A DNA stretch of 64,000 nucleotides from AP-15 sp963814805 (GCA_963814805.1 CAWFER010000025.1:1-64000); one strand, 5' to 3'. Counted from the stretch's first letter, positions 15,160-24,799 are shown. Numbers and translations are program-made. Notes: a model not told the origin generated them from the letters alone.

Positions 15160-16266
15160 TCAGGCCTGGGTGATCAGCTGCGCCAGATAGTCGTTCTTCC
15201 AGGCGGCGAGGTTGATTTTGCCGCGCATCGACACCTTGGAGCGGTCCTTGTGCATCAGGTTCAGCGCCATGTGCCGCAAGATCGCCAGATTGTACGGGCT
15301 GTTGTCCATGCGGCTCCGGACCTGACCTTCGTTCATGACCACGTTCAGCACCCAGTGCAGGCGGTTCTCCACCCCCCAATGCGAGCGCACCGCCTGACCC
15401 AGCCGCTCGGGCGACAGCGGCGCGCTCAGCAGGTAATAGGCGGTCTCGGTCGTGGTCCGGGGCGCGGTCCTCCCGGTCGTGGCGCGGGTGCGGACCACCC
15501 GGCCGATCGCGGCCAGGCCGGGCCACTGATGCCGGATCTGCAGCTGGTCGATGTCGGTCGAAACCAGGCTGGTGCGGGTCTCGAACCGGCCATGATCGTT
15601 AGTGTAGGTCGAATGGCTGGCGGCCTCGTCGTGCTCGGGTGCGGCGAAGAGGCGGATCACGTCGGCGTGCAGCGCATGGTGGTTGCCCTTGAGCGCCAGC
15701 ACATAGTCGCCGCCGCGGCTGACGATCCGGCGGCCGATGTCGCGCTGGCAATTGAGCGCGTCAGTGGTGACGATCCTGCCGTGCAGCGCCAGCATGTCCA
15801 AGAGCTTGGCGACTGCGGTGGTTTCCCTAGTCTTGGCTGTCGTGGCGATCTGGGCCAGCACCAGGCGGGTGTCGCAGCACCAGGCGCTGATCATATGCAG
15901 GGCCGATCCCGGATGGCTCGGATCGAGTGGCCGGCGCAGCACTTTGCCGTCGATGGCGATGACCCCGGTGCAGGTTTCGCTGAAGCGCGCCATGAATTTT
16001 TGAAAGCAGGCGCGAAACTGGTCGGGATCGAGCTGGCGAAACACCCGGCTGAAGGTGTCGTGGCTCGGCACCCCGTTTTTGAGCTGTAGAAAATTGCCGA
16101 GAAACTCCTGCTTGGCCTCGGCGAAAACCGCCATATCGACCGCGGTTTGGCCGCCGGACAAGACGGCGCACAGTGCGATCATCAGAATTTCCCAAAGGTC
16201 GTGGCGTCTAGCCCCGCCCGAACGCGGGTCCTTCAATTCGCCAAAGCAGTCGCCGAGCCCCTGCAT
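15160..16266 (-). CDS. ISAs1-family transposase
   Basis: A 368-residue DDE transposase of the ISAs1 family. The N-terminus has the signature FGELKDPRSGGARRHDLWEIL. The catalytic part includes IAIDGKVLRRP, VTTDALNCQR and YVLALKGNHHAL, and the end carries the WGVENRLHWVLNVVMNEGQ block with its catalytic Glu. ATG 16266 is chosen because GGAGG sits 6 bases upstream and the protein then starts where the family does; the longer frame to 16572 is probably noncoding. Terminal repeats could not be fixed with confidence, so only the gene is annotated. Confidence 0.9.
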   Translation of the reverse strand: MQGLGDCFGELKDPRSGGARRHDLWEILMIALCAVLSGGQTAVDMAVFAEAKQEFLGNFLQLKNGVPSHDTFSRVFRQLDPDQFRACFQKFMARFSETCTGVIAIDGKVLRRPLDPSHPGSALHMISAWCCDTRLVLAQIATTAKTRETTAVAKLLDMLALHGRIVTTDALNCQRDIGRRIVSRGGDYVLALKGNHHALHADVIRLFAAPEHDEAASHSTYTNDHGRFETRTSLVSTDIDQLQIRHQWPGLAAIGRVVRTRATTGRTAPRTTTETAYYLLSAPLSPERLGQAVRSHWGVENRLHWVLNVVMNEGQVRSRMDNSPYNLAILRHMALNLMHKDRSKVSMRGKINLAAWKNDYLAQLITQA

Positions 16267-17044
16267 TGTTCCCTCCGCCGCGCTGCGACAAGCCTCAATG
16301 CGACCGCAGGCCGGATCGCCGCCGATAGAAGCCGCACGTCTGCCGCACCCGCAGGCAAGGCTCCGACCGGGCAAATATCGCCAAGGCCACGAACCGCTCT
16401 TGCCAAATGCCGAGGCCTCCGATGGCAGGCGCAAACGCGCGTGGGCCAAGTCGGCCGGACCGGATCGAAGCGATCGACCGATTACCGGCCGATTTCCAGC
16501 GCCCGCCCGATAGAGCGGGTGAAAGCGCCGCCTCTTTGCCCGTTTGTCTGGAACGATGCGCCCAGATCGCATAAACTCGTCCGCATTGCCGGATGCCGTC
16601 GCTGTGCTTCGCTCGTCGGGGGCAAGAGTTTCGCGCAGTCGGTCAGCAACCCGTCGCCAATTGCGTCACCGCTCCGTCAAAAGCGACCTACCCTCTTATT
16701 TAACAAGCCGCGTCCTCAATTCATCCTTAGATTGACGGTGTCAGGCTGACGTCTTTCAACAATCTGGAAATGAATATATCGGCTGTATAACACGTAAAGA
16801 GCGCGCCGGGCAGGAGAACCGTCTCAAACGCGGGATGCCGGATAAGCCGCGGGCGTTCGCGGCGAAATTCGCCAGAAACGAAATCATCGCTCGGGCGTTT
16901 GTCGCGATGATTTTGATTGACGGCAGCCGGGACGTTTTTCTGACGCGCGCGATACTAAAGTTAATCAGCAGACCGGCGGAAGCGGTCGTGGCGCGAGCGG
17001 CCTGCCAGGGGCCGGCTGTCCCGAGCCAACCCAAATGGGGGGCG
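16267..17044. other. Gene-free stretch between a transposase and the PP-loop gene
   Basis: No reading frame here looks like protein. It probably contains the left-over outer end of the ISAs1-family element and then an AT-richer patch (about 16685-16800, e.g. CTTATTTAACAAG and GAATATATCGGCTGTATAA) that could supply a promoter for the PP-loop gene. No RNA gene or array was recognised. Confidence 0.4.
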
Positions 17045-17146
17045 ATGCTCCGATGCTGATCAGGAATTCTCGTTCAGGCGGCGACCGGCGAAACTCGGAT
17101 CGCTTCGGCGACCGTCGTCTGGGAGGACCGGGACTTTCCCGATCAG

Positions 17147-18247
17147 GTGCTGAGCTTCGAGATCGAGGACGATGGCGGCGAAGCGCAGGACGGCGATGCT
17201 CGCGGCGAGCGGAGCGAGGAGCCCGCCGCGGACGCGTTTCTCGCCGCCTGCTTCCCTCTCGCCGCGGTCCACGGCGAAGCAAGGCTGCGCATCGAAGGCC
17301 GATCCTGTCCGATGCTGGTCGAGGGCCTGCGCACCGTCCATGCCTGGTGGTCGAGCTGGGGCGGGATGCCGACATCGGCGCCCGAGATCGAGACGATGAG
17401 GAGCGGCGCGCGCCCGGGTGCGGGCGGTGAACGGCGCGGCGCCTGCTTTTTGTCAGGCGGGGTCGACGGCCTGCACATGCTGATGCGCAATCACCGCCTC
17501 TATGATCCCGATGACCCGGCCTACATCCGCAAGGCGTTGTTCATTCACGGCTTTGATATTGGCAAAAGGGCTTGCAATCCCGAGGATGGACATTATCGGA
17601 TGGCTCTGGGCCGCCTCAGATCATTGGCCGTAGAGGCCGGCATTCGGATCATCCCGTGCCGCACGAATCTGCGCCATTTGCCGACCTTGCCGGGCTTTTG
17701 GACGCACCGCCAGAACGGGTCGGCATTGGCCGCCGTCGGTCATGCCGCGATCCGCGGGCCGGCCTATCTGTTCATCGGCAGCACCTATCACCTGGCCGAG
17801 CTGGTGCCGCTCGGATCGCATCCCGCCGTCGATGTCCAATTCTCCAGCCAGCGCATCAGTTTCGTGCATGAAGGGGCGCGCTTTTCGCGGGTCGATAAGG
17901 TGCGCGAGCTGGCGGCCTGGCCGATCGCCCTTGCCGCGTTGCGGGTCTGTCCCGCCAATCTCGGCGGCGCAGCCAATTGCGGGACATGCGAGAAATGCCT
18001 CGAAACCCGGCTCGAGCTCTTGGCCGCCGGCATCGATGAAACTCCCGCGTTCGGGCCGAGCGCGACGCCGATCGAGCTGTGGCGAGCGGCCGAGCCGGTG
18101 CCGAGTTTCGATCGCGCGCTGCGCTACGAGGCGTTGTTGGCGCCGCTGCAAGCGCGCGGCTTTGACGCTCTTTGTCATATCCTTGAAGAAAAGATCGCCG
18201 CCTATCGGCAACAAATGCGGCAAGGTCCCAGGTGGCCGGAAATTTGA
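17147..18247 (+). CDS. PP-loop ATPase-like protein with a C-terminal cysteine cluster
   Basis: Resembles the PP-loop (asparagine-synthase/QueC-like) nucleotide-alpha-hydrolase superfamily. FLSGGVDGLHML near residues 101-112 is the P-loop, but the usual Ser/Thr after the Asp is Gly. RVCPANLGGAANCGTCEKC (Cys 268, 278, 281, 284) is a likely zinc site. Related proteins occur in polysaccharide and natural-product loci; the substrate is unknown. The given start is GTG 17147. Coding clearly extends further upstream (ASATVVWEDRDFPDQ in frame), but TGA 17057-17059 closes it. Dropping one T near 17067 would join it to ATG 17053. It lies before a SARP-type regulator. Confidence 0.65.
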   Translation: MLSFEIEDDGGEAQDGDARGERSEEPAADAFLAACFPLAAVHGEARLRIEGRSCPMLVEGLRTVHAWWSSWGGMPTSAPEIETMRSGARPGAGGERRGACFLSGGVDGLHMLMRNHRLYDPDDPAYIRKALFIHGFDIGKRACNPEDGHYRMALGRLRSLAVEAGIRIIPCRTNLRHLPTLPGFWTHRQNGSALAAVGHAAIRGPAYLFIGSTYHLAELVPLGSHPAVDVQFSSQRISFVHEGARFSRVDKVRELAAWPIALAALRVCPANLGGAANCGTCEKCLETRLELLAAGIDETPAFGPSATPIELWRAAEPVPSFDRALRYEALLAPLQARGFDALCHILEEKIAAYRQQMRQGPRWPEI

Positions 18248-18391
18248 CTGCCGCCAGCGAGCGGCTGGCCACAATTCCCTTGCTGGCGCCGCCAACCCGC
18301 TTCAAGGTGGTGGCATGACAATCAACGTTTCCTCATCGTAATTGGCGCTGGAATTGGCTGGAACCGATAGCTGCACATTGGGACGAAAGTG

Positions 18392-20482
18392 ATGGCTCTG
18401 CTGATCGGCCTTCTCGGGCCTCTGGTCATCGAAGGCGAGGATCGTCAATTCGGAAAGGTGCCGAGAAAAGCGCGCGCTCTTCTCGCCTATATGGCGGCCC
18501 AGCGCGGGCGGGCGGTCAGCCGGGAGCGGCTCTCCGATCTCTTGTGGCCCTATCAGGGATCGGATCAGGCGCGCCACAGTCTGCGCAATTGTCTATTGGA
18601 GCTGCGCAAAGCATTGGCGCCGGCAGCCGGGCGTCACCTGGCCGCCGAGTTCGCCAATTGCCGGCTCCAGGCGGTCGATGTCGACATCGAACATTTCGAG
18701 CGGCTGTCGCGTTCGTCGAACCGCGCCGAACTGCTTGCCGCGTCCGAGCTGTATCGCGGCGAATTCCTGGCCGACTTCGTCATCGATTCCGAACCGTTCC
18801 AGGAATGGCTCGCCGCCGAGCGGGATCGCACGCTCGACTTGATCTGCACGGTCCTGCAGCGGTTGACCGCGCTGCAGGACGAGGCGGGCGAGCATGATGC
18901 GGCGATTCAATCGGCGCGCCGTCTGGCGGCGCTCGATCCGCTCTCGGAGATTGGTCAGCGGGCGCTGATCCGCGCTTTTGCGCATGCCGGCAGGCGCCCG
19001 GAAGCTCTCAGGCAGTACCGCACCTGCGCCGAGATCCTGAAGCGCGAGTTGGGCGTGGCCCCAGACGCTGAAACTCAGGCCCTGGCCAACGAAATCGCTC
19101 GTTCCGACGCCATCGGCGAGGGCGCCCTGGCCGGCCGCGCCGCCGAGACGCCGCATCGCCAGACGGTGGCGATGCCGAACCCGTTCGACCGGGTTGCGGT
19201 CAAGCAATCGATCCAGAGACACCCGGCGCCGGTCGAAAGAAGGGCGGGCGCGCAATGGCCTTGCGTGCTGCCGAGCATTGCCGTGGCGGTGGCGCCGCTG
19301 CGCAATTTGACCGGCGATCCCGAGCAGCAATATCTGGTAGAGGCGTTCTCCGACGATTTGGTCACCGATCTCTTGCGCCACGGCCGCGGACTGGCGCTGG
19401 CCCGGATCGCCGACGACCGACGGCCGCCGGACCTCCCGGCGCGACTGGTCGACGCCGAAACCGAGTATGTCGTTACCGGCAGCGCCCAGCGCAGCGGGCC
19501 CGCGACCTTGCGGGTCAACATGCAGATCACCAAGGCGGCGACCGGGGAATATTGCTGGGCGGATCGCTACGAGTTCGATCCCGACGACCTCGAACCGACC
19601 CAGACCGAGATTACCCGCCGCATCTCCCGCGAGCTTCATCTCCTCGTGCTGCAACGGGCGAGCCGGCGCGCCGCGATGACCTCCGGGGACGAGCTCGGCG
19701 TCAACGAATGTCTTTCCCGGGCGACGAATGCGCTCAAGGGCAGGATTACCCCCGAACTCACCGCCGAGGCGCAAAGCTGGCTATTGAGCGCGCTCGCCAA
19801 TGATCCGCGCAACGTCGAAGCGCTGACCGGCCTCGCCTTCACCTGCCAGCATGTCGTCAGCCAACCCTGGTGGGGCGATCCGCAGGCCGTGGCGATGGCC
19901 TCCGATCTCGGGCGCGAAGTCGTCGGGCTGGCGCTGTCGCTGGCGCCTGGTCATGCCATCGCTCATTGCATCCAGGGGATGCTGCGCTCGGCTGCCGGGC
20001 AGTTGACGGAGGCGGACGTCGCATTCGAGCGCGCTCTCGCGGCCGACCGACGATTGGGCATCGCCCACGCCTTTGCCGGCTACAACGCCGTCTTTCGTGG
20101 CCACGCCGAGGAGACCATGCCCGCGGTCGACCGCGCCATGCGTCTCGATCAAACCGATCGCCGATGCAGCACCTGGTTTTTCTTCGGCGGGTTCGCCGAG
20201 CTGCTGCTCGGCCGCACCGACGCCTCGATCGCCCTGTTGCGCAAATCGCTCGATCGCAATCCGATCTATGGCAGCGCGCAACTCTTCCTGACCGCGGCGC
20301 TGTCGTTGAGCGGGCGGGCCAGCGAAGCCGCCCGGATCGCGGCGTCATTCCGCGAGCATTACCCCGAATACCGGCTGAATTCATTCGAGCAGCTGTGGTT
20401 GTCGCGCTCGACCTCGCCCGCCTATCGCGCGCAGATCGGCCCGGTGTTCGAAAGCATCCGCGGCCTTGGCGCGGCAGGCTGA
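18392..20482 (+). CDS. SARP/BTAD-type transcriptional regulator with TPR region
   Basis: Large regulator of about 696 residues. Residues about 1-95 form an OmpR-like winged helix (VSRERLSDLLWP...SLRNCLLELRKAL). About 95-235 form a bacterial transcriptional activator domain ending GVAPDAETQALA. About 290-430 form a TolB/FlgO-like domain (IAVAVAPLRNLTGDPEQQYL). The rest is TPR-like helices. This layout is common in proteobacterial SARP-like regulators and in class III cyclase-type proteins lacking the cyclase. ATG 18392 is preferred to the adjacent GTG 18389. It probably controls the preceding PP-loop gene or remote genes; the signal is unknown. Confidence 0.85.
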   Translation: MALLIGLLGPLVIEGEDRQFGKVPRKARALLAYMAAQRGRAVSRERLSDLLWPYQGSDQARHSLRNCLLELRKALAPAAGRHLAAEFANCRLQAVDVDIEHFERLSRSSNRAELLAASELYRGEFLADFVIDSEPFQEWLAAERDRTLDLICTVLQRLTALQDEAGEHDAAIQSARRLAALDPLSEIGQRALIRAFAHAGRRPEALRQYRTCAEILKRELGVAPDAETQALANEIARSDAIGEGALAGRAAETPHRQTVAMPNPFDRVAVKQSIQRHPAPVERRAGAQWPCVLPSIAVAVAPLRNLTGDPEQQYLVEAFSDDLVTDLLRHGRGLALARIADDRRPPDLPARLVDAETEYVVTGSAQRSGPATLRVNMQITKAATGEYCWADRYEFDPDDLEPTQTEITRRISRELHLLVLQRASRRAAMTSGDELGVNECLSRATNALKGRITPELTAEAQSWLLSALANDPRNVEALTGLAFTCQHVVSQPWWGDPQAVAMASDLGREVVGLALSLAPGHAIAHCIQGMLRSAAGQLTEADVAFERALAADRRLGIAHAFAGYNAVFRGHAEETMPAVDRAMRLDQTDRRCSTWFFFGGFAELLLGRTDASIALLRKSLDRNPIYGSAQLFLTAALSLSGRASEAARIAASFREHYPEYRLNSFEQLWLSRSTSPAYRAQIGPVFESIRGLGAAG

Positions 20483-20574
20483 CTGGGCGATCGCGGCGTT
20501 CTCGGGGCGCGGCCTTTCTGGGCGATCCGGCAGGTCTCGTCGCCCCGTCCGGCGCGCGGTATCGGCTCCGGTTG

Positions 20575-22263
20575 TCAGCTTGCGCCCGGTGACCATGGTT
20601 CGGGGGCGCGCGGCTCCAGATCGGTCACCACGTCGACCACCACCGGTGCGCCGGCGCCGAGCGCTTCGGCCAGAGCGGGCGCGATCTCGGCCGGGCGCTC
20701 GACCCGGATGCCGCGCACGCCAAAGCTGCGGGCGACCGCGGTAAAATCGGTCGGGCCGAAGCGCACCAATGCCTCGCCGCGGCCGGGCCGGTTGCCGGCG
20801 ATGCGGCGCACCCCGGAGAGGTTCTGGCCAAAGCCCGAATTGTTGTTGACGACGACCACGGTGGCGATGCCGCAGCGGCGCGCGGTCTCCAGTTCGGCCA
20901 GGTGATAGTAGAACCCGCCATCGCCGGTAAAGCATAAGACCGCCCGGTCGGGTGCGGCGCATTTGGCGCCGAGCGAGGCTGGGAACGACCAGCCGAGCGA
21001 CCCCGCCGCGCGCAGGTAGGTCTGCCCGGTCCCGTTGAAATCGATCATCGTTCCGGTCCAGATGCCGGAATAACCGGTATCGGCCACCACGATCCCGTCC
21101 GCCGGCAATGCCTTGGCAATCTCGGCGCACAGCCGCTCGACCCGGATCGGCGCCCGGTCGTCGGCGGCGAGCGGCGCCATCGAGGCGCGCCAATCGGCGA
21201 CGATGCGCGCCGCCTCCTCGGCAAAGCCGCGGTCGCGCGCCGGGCGTCCGATCGCCTCGGCCAGGCGGGCCACGGTCGCCTTGGGGTCGCCGACCACCCC
21301 GATCGTGTTCTGATAGCTGCGCCCGATCTCGACCGGGTCGGCGTCGATCTGCACGATCTTGGTCGCCGGTGACGGCACGGTCCAGTTCAGGGTGACCTGG
21401 TCGCCGGTGTCGCAGCCGATATAGAGCACGAGGTCGGCGCCGTGCACGATCCGGTTGGCCGGCGGCGCCGAATAGCTGCCGGGAACCCCGGCCGACAACG
21501 GATGGCGGGTCGGGATCATGTCGCGGGCGCCGAGGCTGGTCGCCAGCGGCGCCGCCAGCGCCTCGGCCAGAGCCACAATCTCGGGGCCGGCCTGCGAGGC
21601 GGCAGCTCCGTCGCCGGCGACGATCGCCACCCGCCGCGAAGCGGTCAAGGCTGCGGCGGCGCGCGCGATGTCGCCGGCGTCGGCGACCGGCCGGTGCGCC
21701 GGAATGCGCCGCGCCTCGGGATCGATGACCAAGGGCTCCCGCGTCTCGCCGAGTTCGATGACGTCGCCCTGCAAGCCGCAGAAATCGAGATGGGTCGGCC
21801 GCGGCGGGTCGGCGAGCGCCGCGCGCCAGGCGTGGCGCAACAGCCGCGGCAATTCCGCGGCCGCATCGACCGGGGCCGAAAACTTGGTCACCGCCGCGAA
21901 TAGGGGCGCGTGGGCGATCTCCTGATAGGAGTTGCGGTGCTGGAACGAGGGCTCCTTGCGGCCGGTCAGCGCGATTACCGGGCTATGCCCGAGATAAGCG
22001 TCCTGCAAGCCCGAAGCGAGGTTGGCGGCGCCGACCGACTGGGCCATGCATACCGCCGGCCGGCCGGTGATGCGGGCATAGCCGTCGGCCATGTAGGCCG
22101 CAGCCTTTTCCGAGTGGGCGAGGATCGGGGTCACCCCCAGATCGCCGAGCTCCATCAAGGTGCGGCGCATGCACGATTCGACAAAGAAGACATGGGTCAT
22201 GCCGGTCCCGGCGAGCGCTCGCGCCAGCCATTGCGCGCCATTGACGCTTCGCTGCTCGCTCAT
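20575..22263 (-). CDS. Thiamine-diphosphate-dependent lyase/synthase, acetolactate-synthase family
   Basis: ThDP enzyme of 562 residues. The N-terminal PYR domain has the catalytic Glu in ILAHSEKAAAYMADGYARITG. The central domain has the typical GADLVLYIGCDTGDQVTLNW. The C-terminal PP domain carries GDGGFYYHLAELETARR with VVVNNNSGFG. The family covers acetolactate synthase, benzoylformate decarboxylase and aldehyde lyases, and the sequence does not decide among them. No regulatory ilvH-type subunit is adjacent, which argues against biosynthetic acetolactate synthase. It lies 66 bases downstream of an SDR gene on the same strand, and both look catabolic. Confidence 0.85.
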   Translation of the reverse strand: MSEQRSVNGAQWLARALAGTGMTHVFFVESCMRRTLMELGDLGVTPILAHSEKAAAYMADGYARITGRPAVCMAQSVGAANLASGLQDAYLGHSPVIALTGRKEPSFQHRNSYQEIAHAPLFAAVTKFSAPVDAAAELPRLLRHAWRAALADPPRPTHLDFCGLQGDVIELGETREPLVIDPEARRIPAHRPVADAGDIARAAAALTASRRVAIVAGDGAAASQAGPEIVALAEALAAPLATSLGARDMIPTRHPLSAGVPGSYSAPPANRIVHGADLVLYIGCDTGDQVTLNWTVPSPATKIVQIDADPVEIGRSYQNTIGVVGDPKATVARLAEAIGRPARDRGFAEEAARIVADWRASMAPLAADDRAPIRVERLCAEIAKALPADGIVVADTGYSGIWTGTMIDFNGTGQTYLRAAGSLGWSFPASLGAKCAAPDRAVLCFTGDGGFYYHLAELETARRCGIATVVVVNNNSGFGQNLSGVRRIAGNRPGRGEALVRFGPTDFTAVARSFGVRGIRVERPAEIAPALAEALGAGAPVVVDVVTDLEPRAPEPWSPGAS

Positions 22264-22329
22264 CTCGGCTTTCCTCCTGCGATTGGGCTAAGGGACATGA
22301 AACCGCGCGCGCCCCGCCGCGCTGCGCGC

Positions 22330-23091
22330 CTAAAGCGTCAGGCCGCCATCGACGATGATTGTCTGCCCGGTGATCATCGCCGCCCCGGCGCACAGAAAAA
22401 AGATCGTCTCGGCGATATCCTCGGGTTTGCAGGCGCGCTTCAGCGGCGTGCGTTGGATCGAGACGGCCTTGCGGTCGGCGGGCCAGTCCTTGTTCCACGG
22501 GCTGTCGACAAAACCCGGCGCCACCGCGTTGACCCGGATTTCGGGGGCCAAGGTCCGGGCCAGGCTGCGGGTCAAATTGATCAGCCCCGCCTTGCTGGTG
22601 GCGTAGGGGATGCTGCTGCCGCTGCCCATGACCCCGGCGATCGAGGCGGTGTTGCAGATCGCTCCCCGTGTCGCCTTCAGCGCCGCGACCGCGGCATGGG
22701 CGCAGCGGAATGGGCCGACGAGGTTGGTGTTGAGGATCGTCGACCAGAATTCCTCGGAGAGCGCGTCGAGATCGGCGAACGGGATCGGCGCCGGGGTCGC
22801 CGGGGTCCCGGCATTGTTGACCAGAAAATCGAGCCGGCCGAGCGCGTCGATGGCGTTCGTCACCATCCGCTCGGCCTCGCCCGGCCGGGCGACGTTGCCG
22901 GGTGCGGCGACGACCCGCCGGCCTTCGCCCTTGAGCCGCGCGACGGCGGCGGCTCCGCGCGGATCGTCGGGCAGATGGTTCAGCGCCACCGTGGCGCCGC
23001 AGCGCGCAAAGATTTCCGCAGCGGCGAGCCCGATGCCCGAGGCCGCACCGGTCACCAGCACCGTTTTGCCGGCGAGATCCGCACTGATCAT
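22330..23091 (-). CDS. SDR-family NAD(P)-dependent oxidoreductase
   Basis: Classical short-chain dehydrogenase of 253 residues. Visible are the cofactor motif TGAASGIG near residues 15-22, NNAG near 91-94, the catalytic Ser in NTASIAG, YATSK with the catalytic Tyr and Lys, and the PGFVDSPWN turn. The C-terminal ITGQTIIVDGGLTL is typical of FabG-like members. It is upstream of the ThDP enzyme on the same strand, so it may reduce or oxidise that enzyme's hydroxyketone or aldehyde product. That link is an inference from context. Confidence 0.92.
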   Translation of the reverse strand: MISADLAGKTVLVTGAASGIGLAAAEIFARCGATVALNHLPDDPRGAAAVARLKGEGRRVVAAPGNVARPGEAERMVTNAIDALGRLDFLVNNAGTPATPAPIPFADLDALSEEFWSTILNTNLVGPFRCAHAAVAALKATRGAICNTASIAGVMGSGSSIPYATSKAGLINLTRSLARTLAPEIRVNAVAPGFVDSPWNKDWPADRKAVSIQRTPLKRACKPEDIAETIFFLCAGAAMITGQTIIVDGGLTL

Positions 23092-23191
23092 GTCGCCCCC
23101 CTCAGCAGAGATCGGCTGTCGCCCGGCAACATGCTCCCGCCGCTCCCGCTGTCAAGCTGCTGGCTGCTCGGAATCGCTGGCGCGATGCCGC

Positions 23192-24016
23192 TCAGAGCAG
23201 ATCGCGCGCCCGTTCGAGCTGTTCGAACTCACCGTATTGCGAAACCAGCAGCACCTCGTCGAAGCCCAGCTGCTCCATCCGCTTCAACCGCCGCCGCGCC
23301 TCGTCGGGCGGACAGACCAGCGCCACATCGGTCGCCGCGGCGAGCTCCGCGGATTCGGGCCGGTTGGCGAGATCGACGGCGACGTTGGCCAGGACCGCGT
23401 TGTCGCCCCCGGCCTCACGATAGATCTTCATGCCGGCTTCGAGGTCGTCCCAGCTGCTGTACCGGCCGGACGGGGTCCAGCCCTGGCACTCTTTCGCCGC
23501 ATAGGTGATCCAGCGCGGGCTGCGCCAGGCGCCCATCAGGATCGGCGGCCCGCCTTCGCATCCCGGCCACAAGGACAAGGCTCCGCCGTTGACCGGCTCG
23601 CCGCGCCACACCTTGTGCATGGTCTCGAGGGCAATTCTCATCGCCCGGAAGCGATGGTCGTAATCGAGGCCGAGCAGTTCGAAATCGGCCCGGGTCGAGC
23701 CGCTGCCGACGCCGAGGCGCAGCCGGCCGGCGGACAACGCCTGCACCGACTGCACCCGATGGGCGAGCTCGATCGGGTGGCGCAACGACAACTGCAATAC
23801 GCCGATGCCGAGCTCGACCCGCTCGGTCACCGCGGCGAGCGCCGCCAGCTCGACCAGCGGATCGAGGGTGGGCCGCCCGCGCCCCAGCGAATCCCCGACC
23901 CAGATCCCGGGAAACCCGGCGGCTTCGATGCGGCGGGCATAATCGGCGGTGCGGCGCAATAGCCGGTCATGCGGCCCGACGCCGGCGCCGAAGCGGATCA
24001 TTGTGCTGATTTTCAC
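23192..24016 (-). CDS. LLM-class flavin-dependent oxidoreductase
   Basis: Bacterial luciferase-like (beta/alpha)8 protein of 274 residues that uses FMN or F420. Family landmarks are GFPGIWVGDSLGRG, the ALAAVTERVELGIGVL strand, the substrate or flavin loop RHPIELAHRVQSVQALSAGRL, and GVGSGSTRADFELLG. The wording resembles F420-dependent-type LLM enzymes, but proteobacterial members often use FMN. It is on the same strand as the SDR and ThDP genes and divergent from a VOC gene, and is likely part of the same degradative group. Substrate unknown. Confidence 0.87.
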   Translation of the reverse strand: MKISTMIRFGAGVGPHDRLLRRTADYARRIEAAGFPGIWVGDSLGRGRPTLDPLVELAALAAVTERVELGIGVLQLSLRHPIELAHRVQSVQALSAGRLRLGVGSGSTRADFELLGLDYDHRFRAMRIALETMHKVWRGEPVNGGALSLWPGCEGGPPILMGAWRSPRWITYAAKECQGWTPSGRYSSWDDLEAGMKIYREAGGDNAVLANVAVDLANRPESAELAAATDVALVCPPDEARRRLKRMEQLGFDEVLLVSQYGEFEQLERARDLL

Positions 24017-24193
24017 GAATATCCCCTGTTTGCCGATAATTCCGGCCCAGCATGCAGCATGTTCGCCGCCGGCGCCAACCGCCGGGCAACGGCGCCGCGC
24101 ATTTCAGGATTGCGTTGCGCGGCGGCGCGACTGCGGTATCGAGCGCCGGGCGCTGTCGTGGTATGGTGCGGGGTCCGATCAGGGAGGAGAAGA

Positions 24194-24781
24194 ATGGATA
24201 CGATCGAACCCGCCGGCGGCGCGCGGGCCACGCGATTGTTGTCGCGGCTGCCGTCCCGCCTGCACCACCATGCCTATGTCGTCAGGGACCACGAGGCGAA
24301 CCGCCGGTTCTTCGAGGATCTGCTCGGGATTCCGCTGGTCGCGACGTGGTGCGAAAGGAATTTCAGCGCCGAGGTGCAGCGGGAGGTCGAGTTCTGCCAC
24401 ACCTTTTTTGCGATGGCTGACGGCGGCGCGCTGGCCTTCTTCCACTTCGCCGACCCCGAACTCTACGCGATGACCCAGGCCGAGAAGCCGGCCCGGATCG
24501 GGCGCTACGACCACATCGCCTTCAAGGCCGAGCCGCAGACCTATGACGAGCTGAAGCGCAGGCTCGAGGCGGCCGGCGAAAAATACCGCGAAACCAACCA
24601 CGGCTATTGCAAGTCGATCTACATCGCCTCGCCCGACGGGCTGATCGTCGAGTTCACCCAGGACCCGGACGATGTCGCCGAGATCGATGCGATCCGCCGC
24701 GCTGACGCGCACAGCGAGCTCGCCCGCTGGCTTGCAGGCGACCGCCGCACCAACAACGAGCTGCGCGGCCGCCATATATGA
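24194..24781 (+). CDS. VOC-family (glyoxalase/dioxygenase-like) protein
   Basis: Vicinal-oxygen-chelate fold protein of 195 residues. Metal-ligand candidates are His in RLHHHAYVVRDHEANRRFFE, His in RYDHIAF and Glu in DGLIVEFTQD, the usual H/H/E pattern. ATG 24194 is preceded by AGGGAGGAG, a strong ribosome binding site; the longer frame upstream is rejected. It is divergent from the LLM oxidoreductase and convergent with a second VOC gene. Function within the family (dioxygenase, glyoxalase or isomerase) cannot be decided. Confidence 0.88.
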   Translation: MDTIEPAGGARATRLLSRLPSRLHHHAYVVRDHEANRRFFEDLLGIPLVATWCERNFSAEVQREVEFCHTFFAMADGGALAFFHFADPELYAMTQAEKPARIGRYDHIAFKAEPQTYDELKRRLEAAGEKYRETNHGYCKSIYIASPDGLIVEFTQDPDDVAEIDAIRRADAHSELARWLAGDRRTNNELRGRHI

Positions 24782-24799
24782 CCGCTAGCCTCGCTGGGC

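Noticed and set aside
15119..16450. Possible terminal repeats of the ISAs1-family element (CTTGGGCGCC... and CTTGGCCCAC...)
   Set aside because: The match needs gaps and no target duplication flanks it, so element ends were not annotated.
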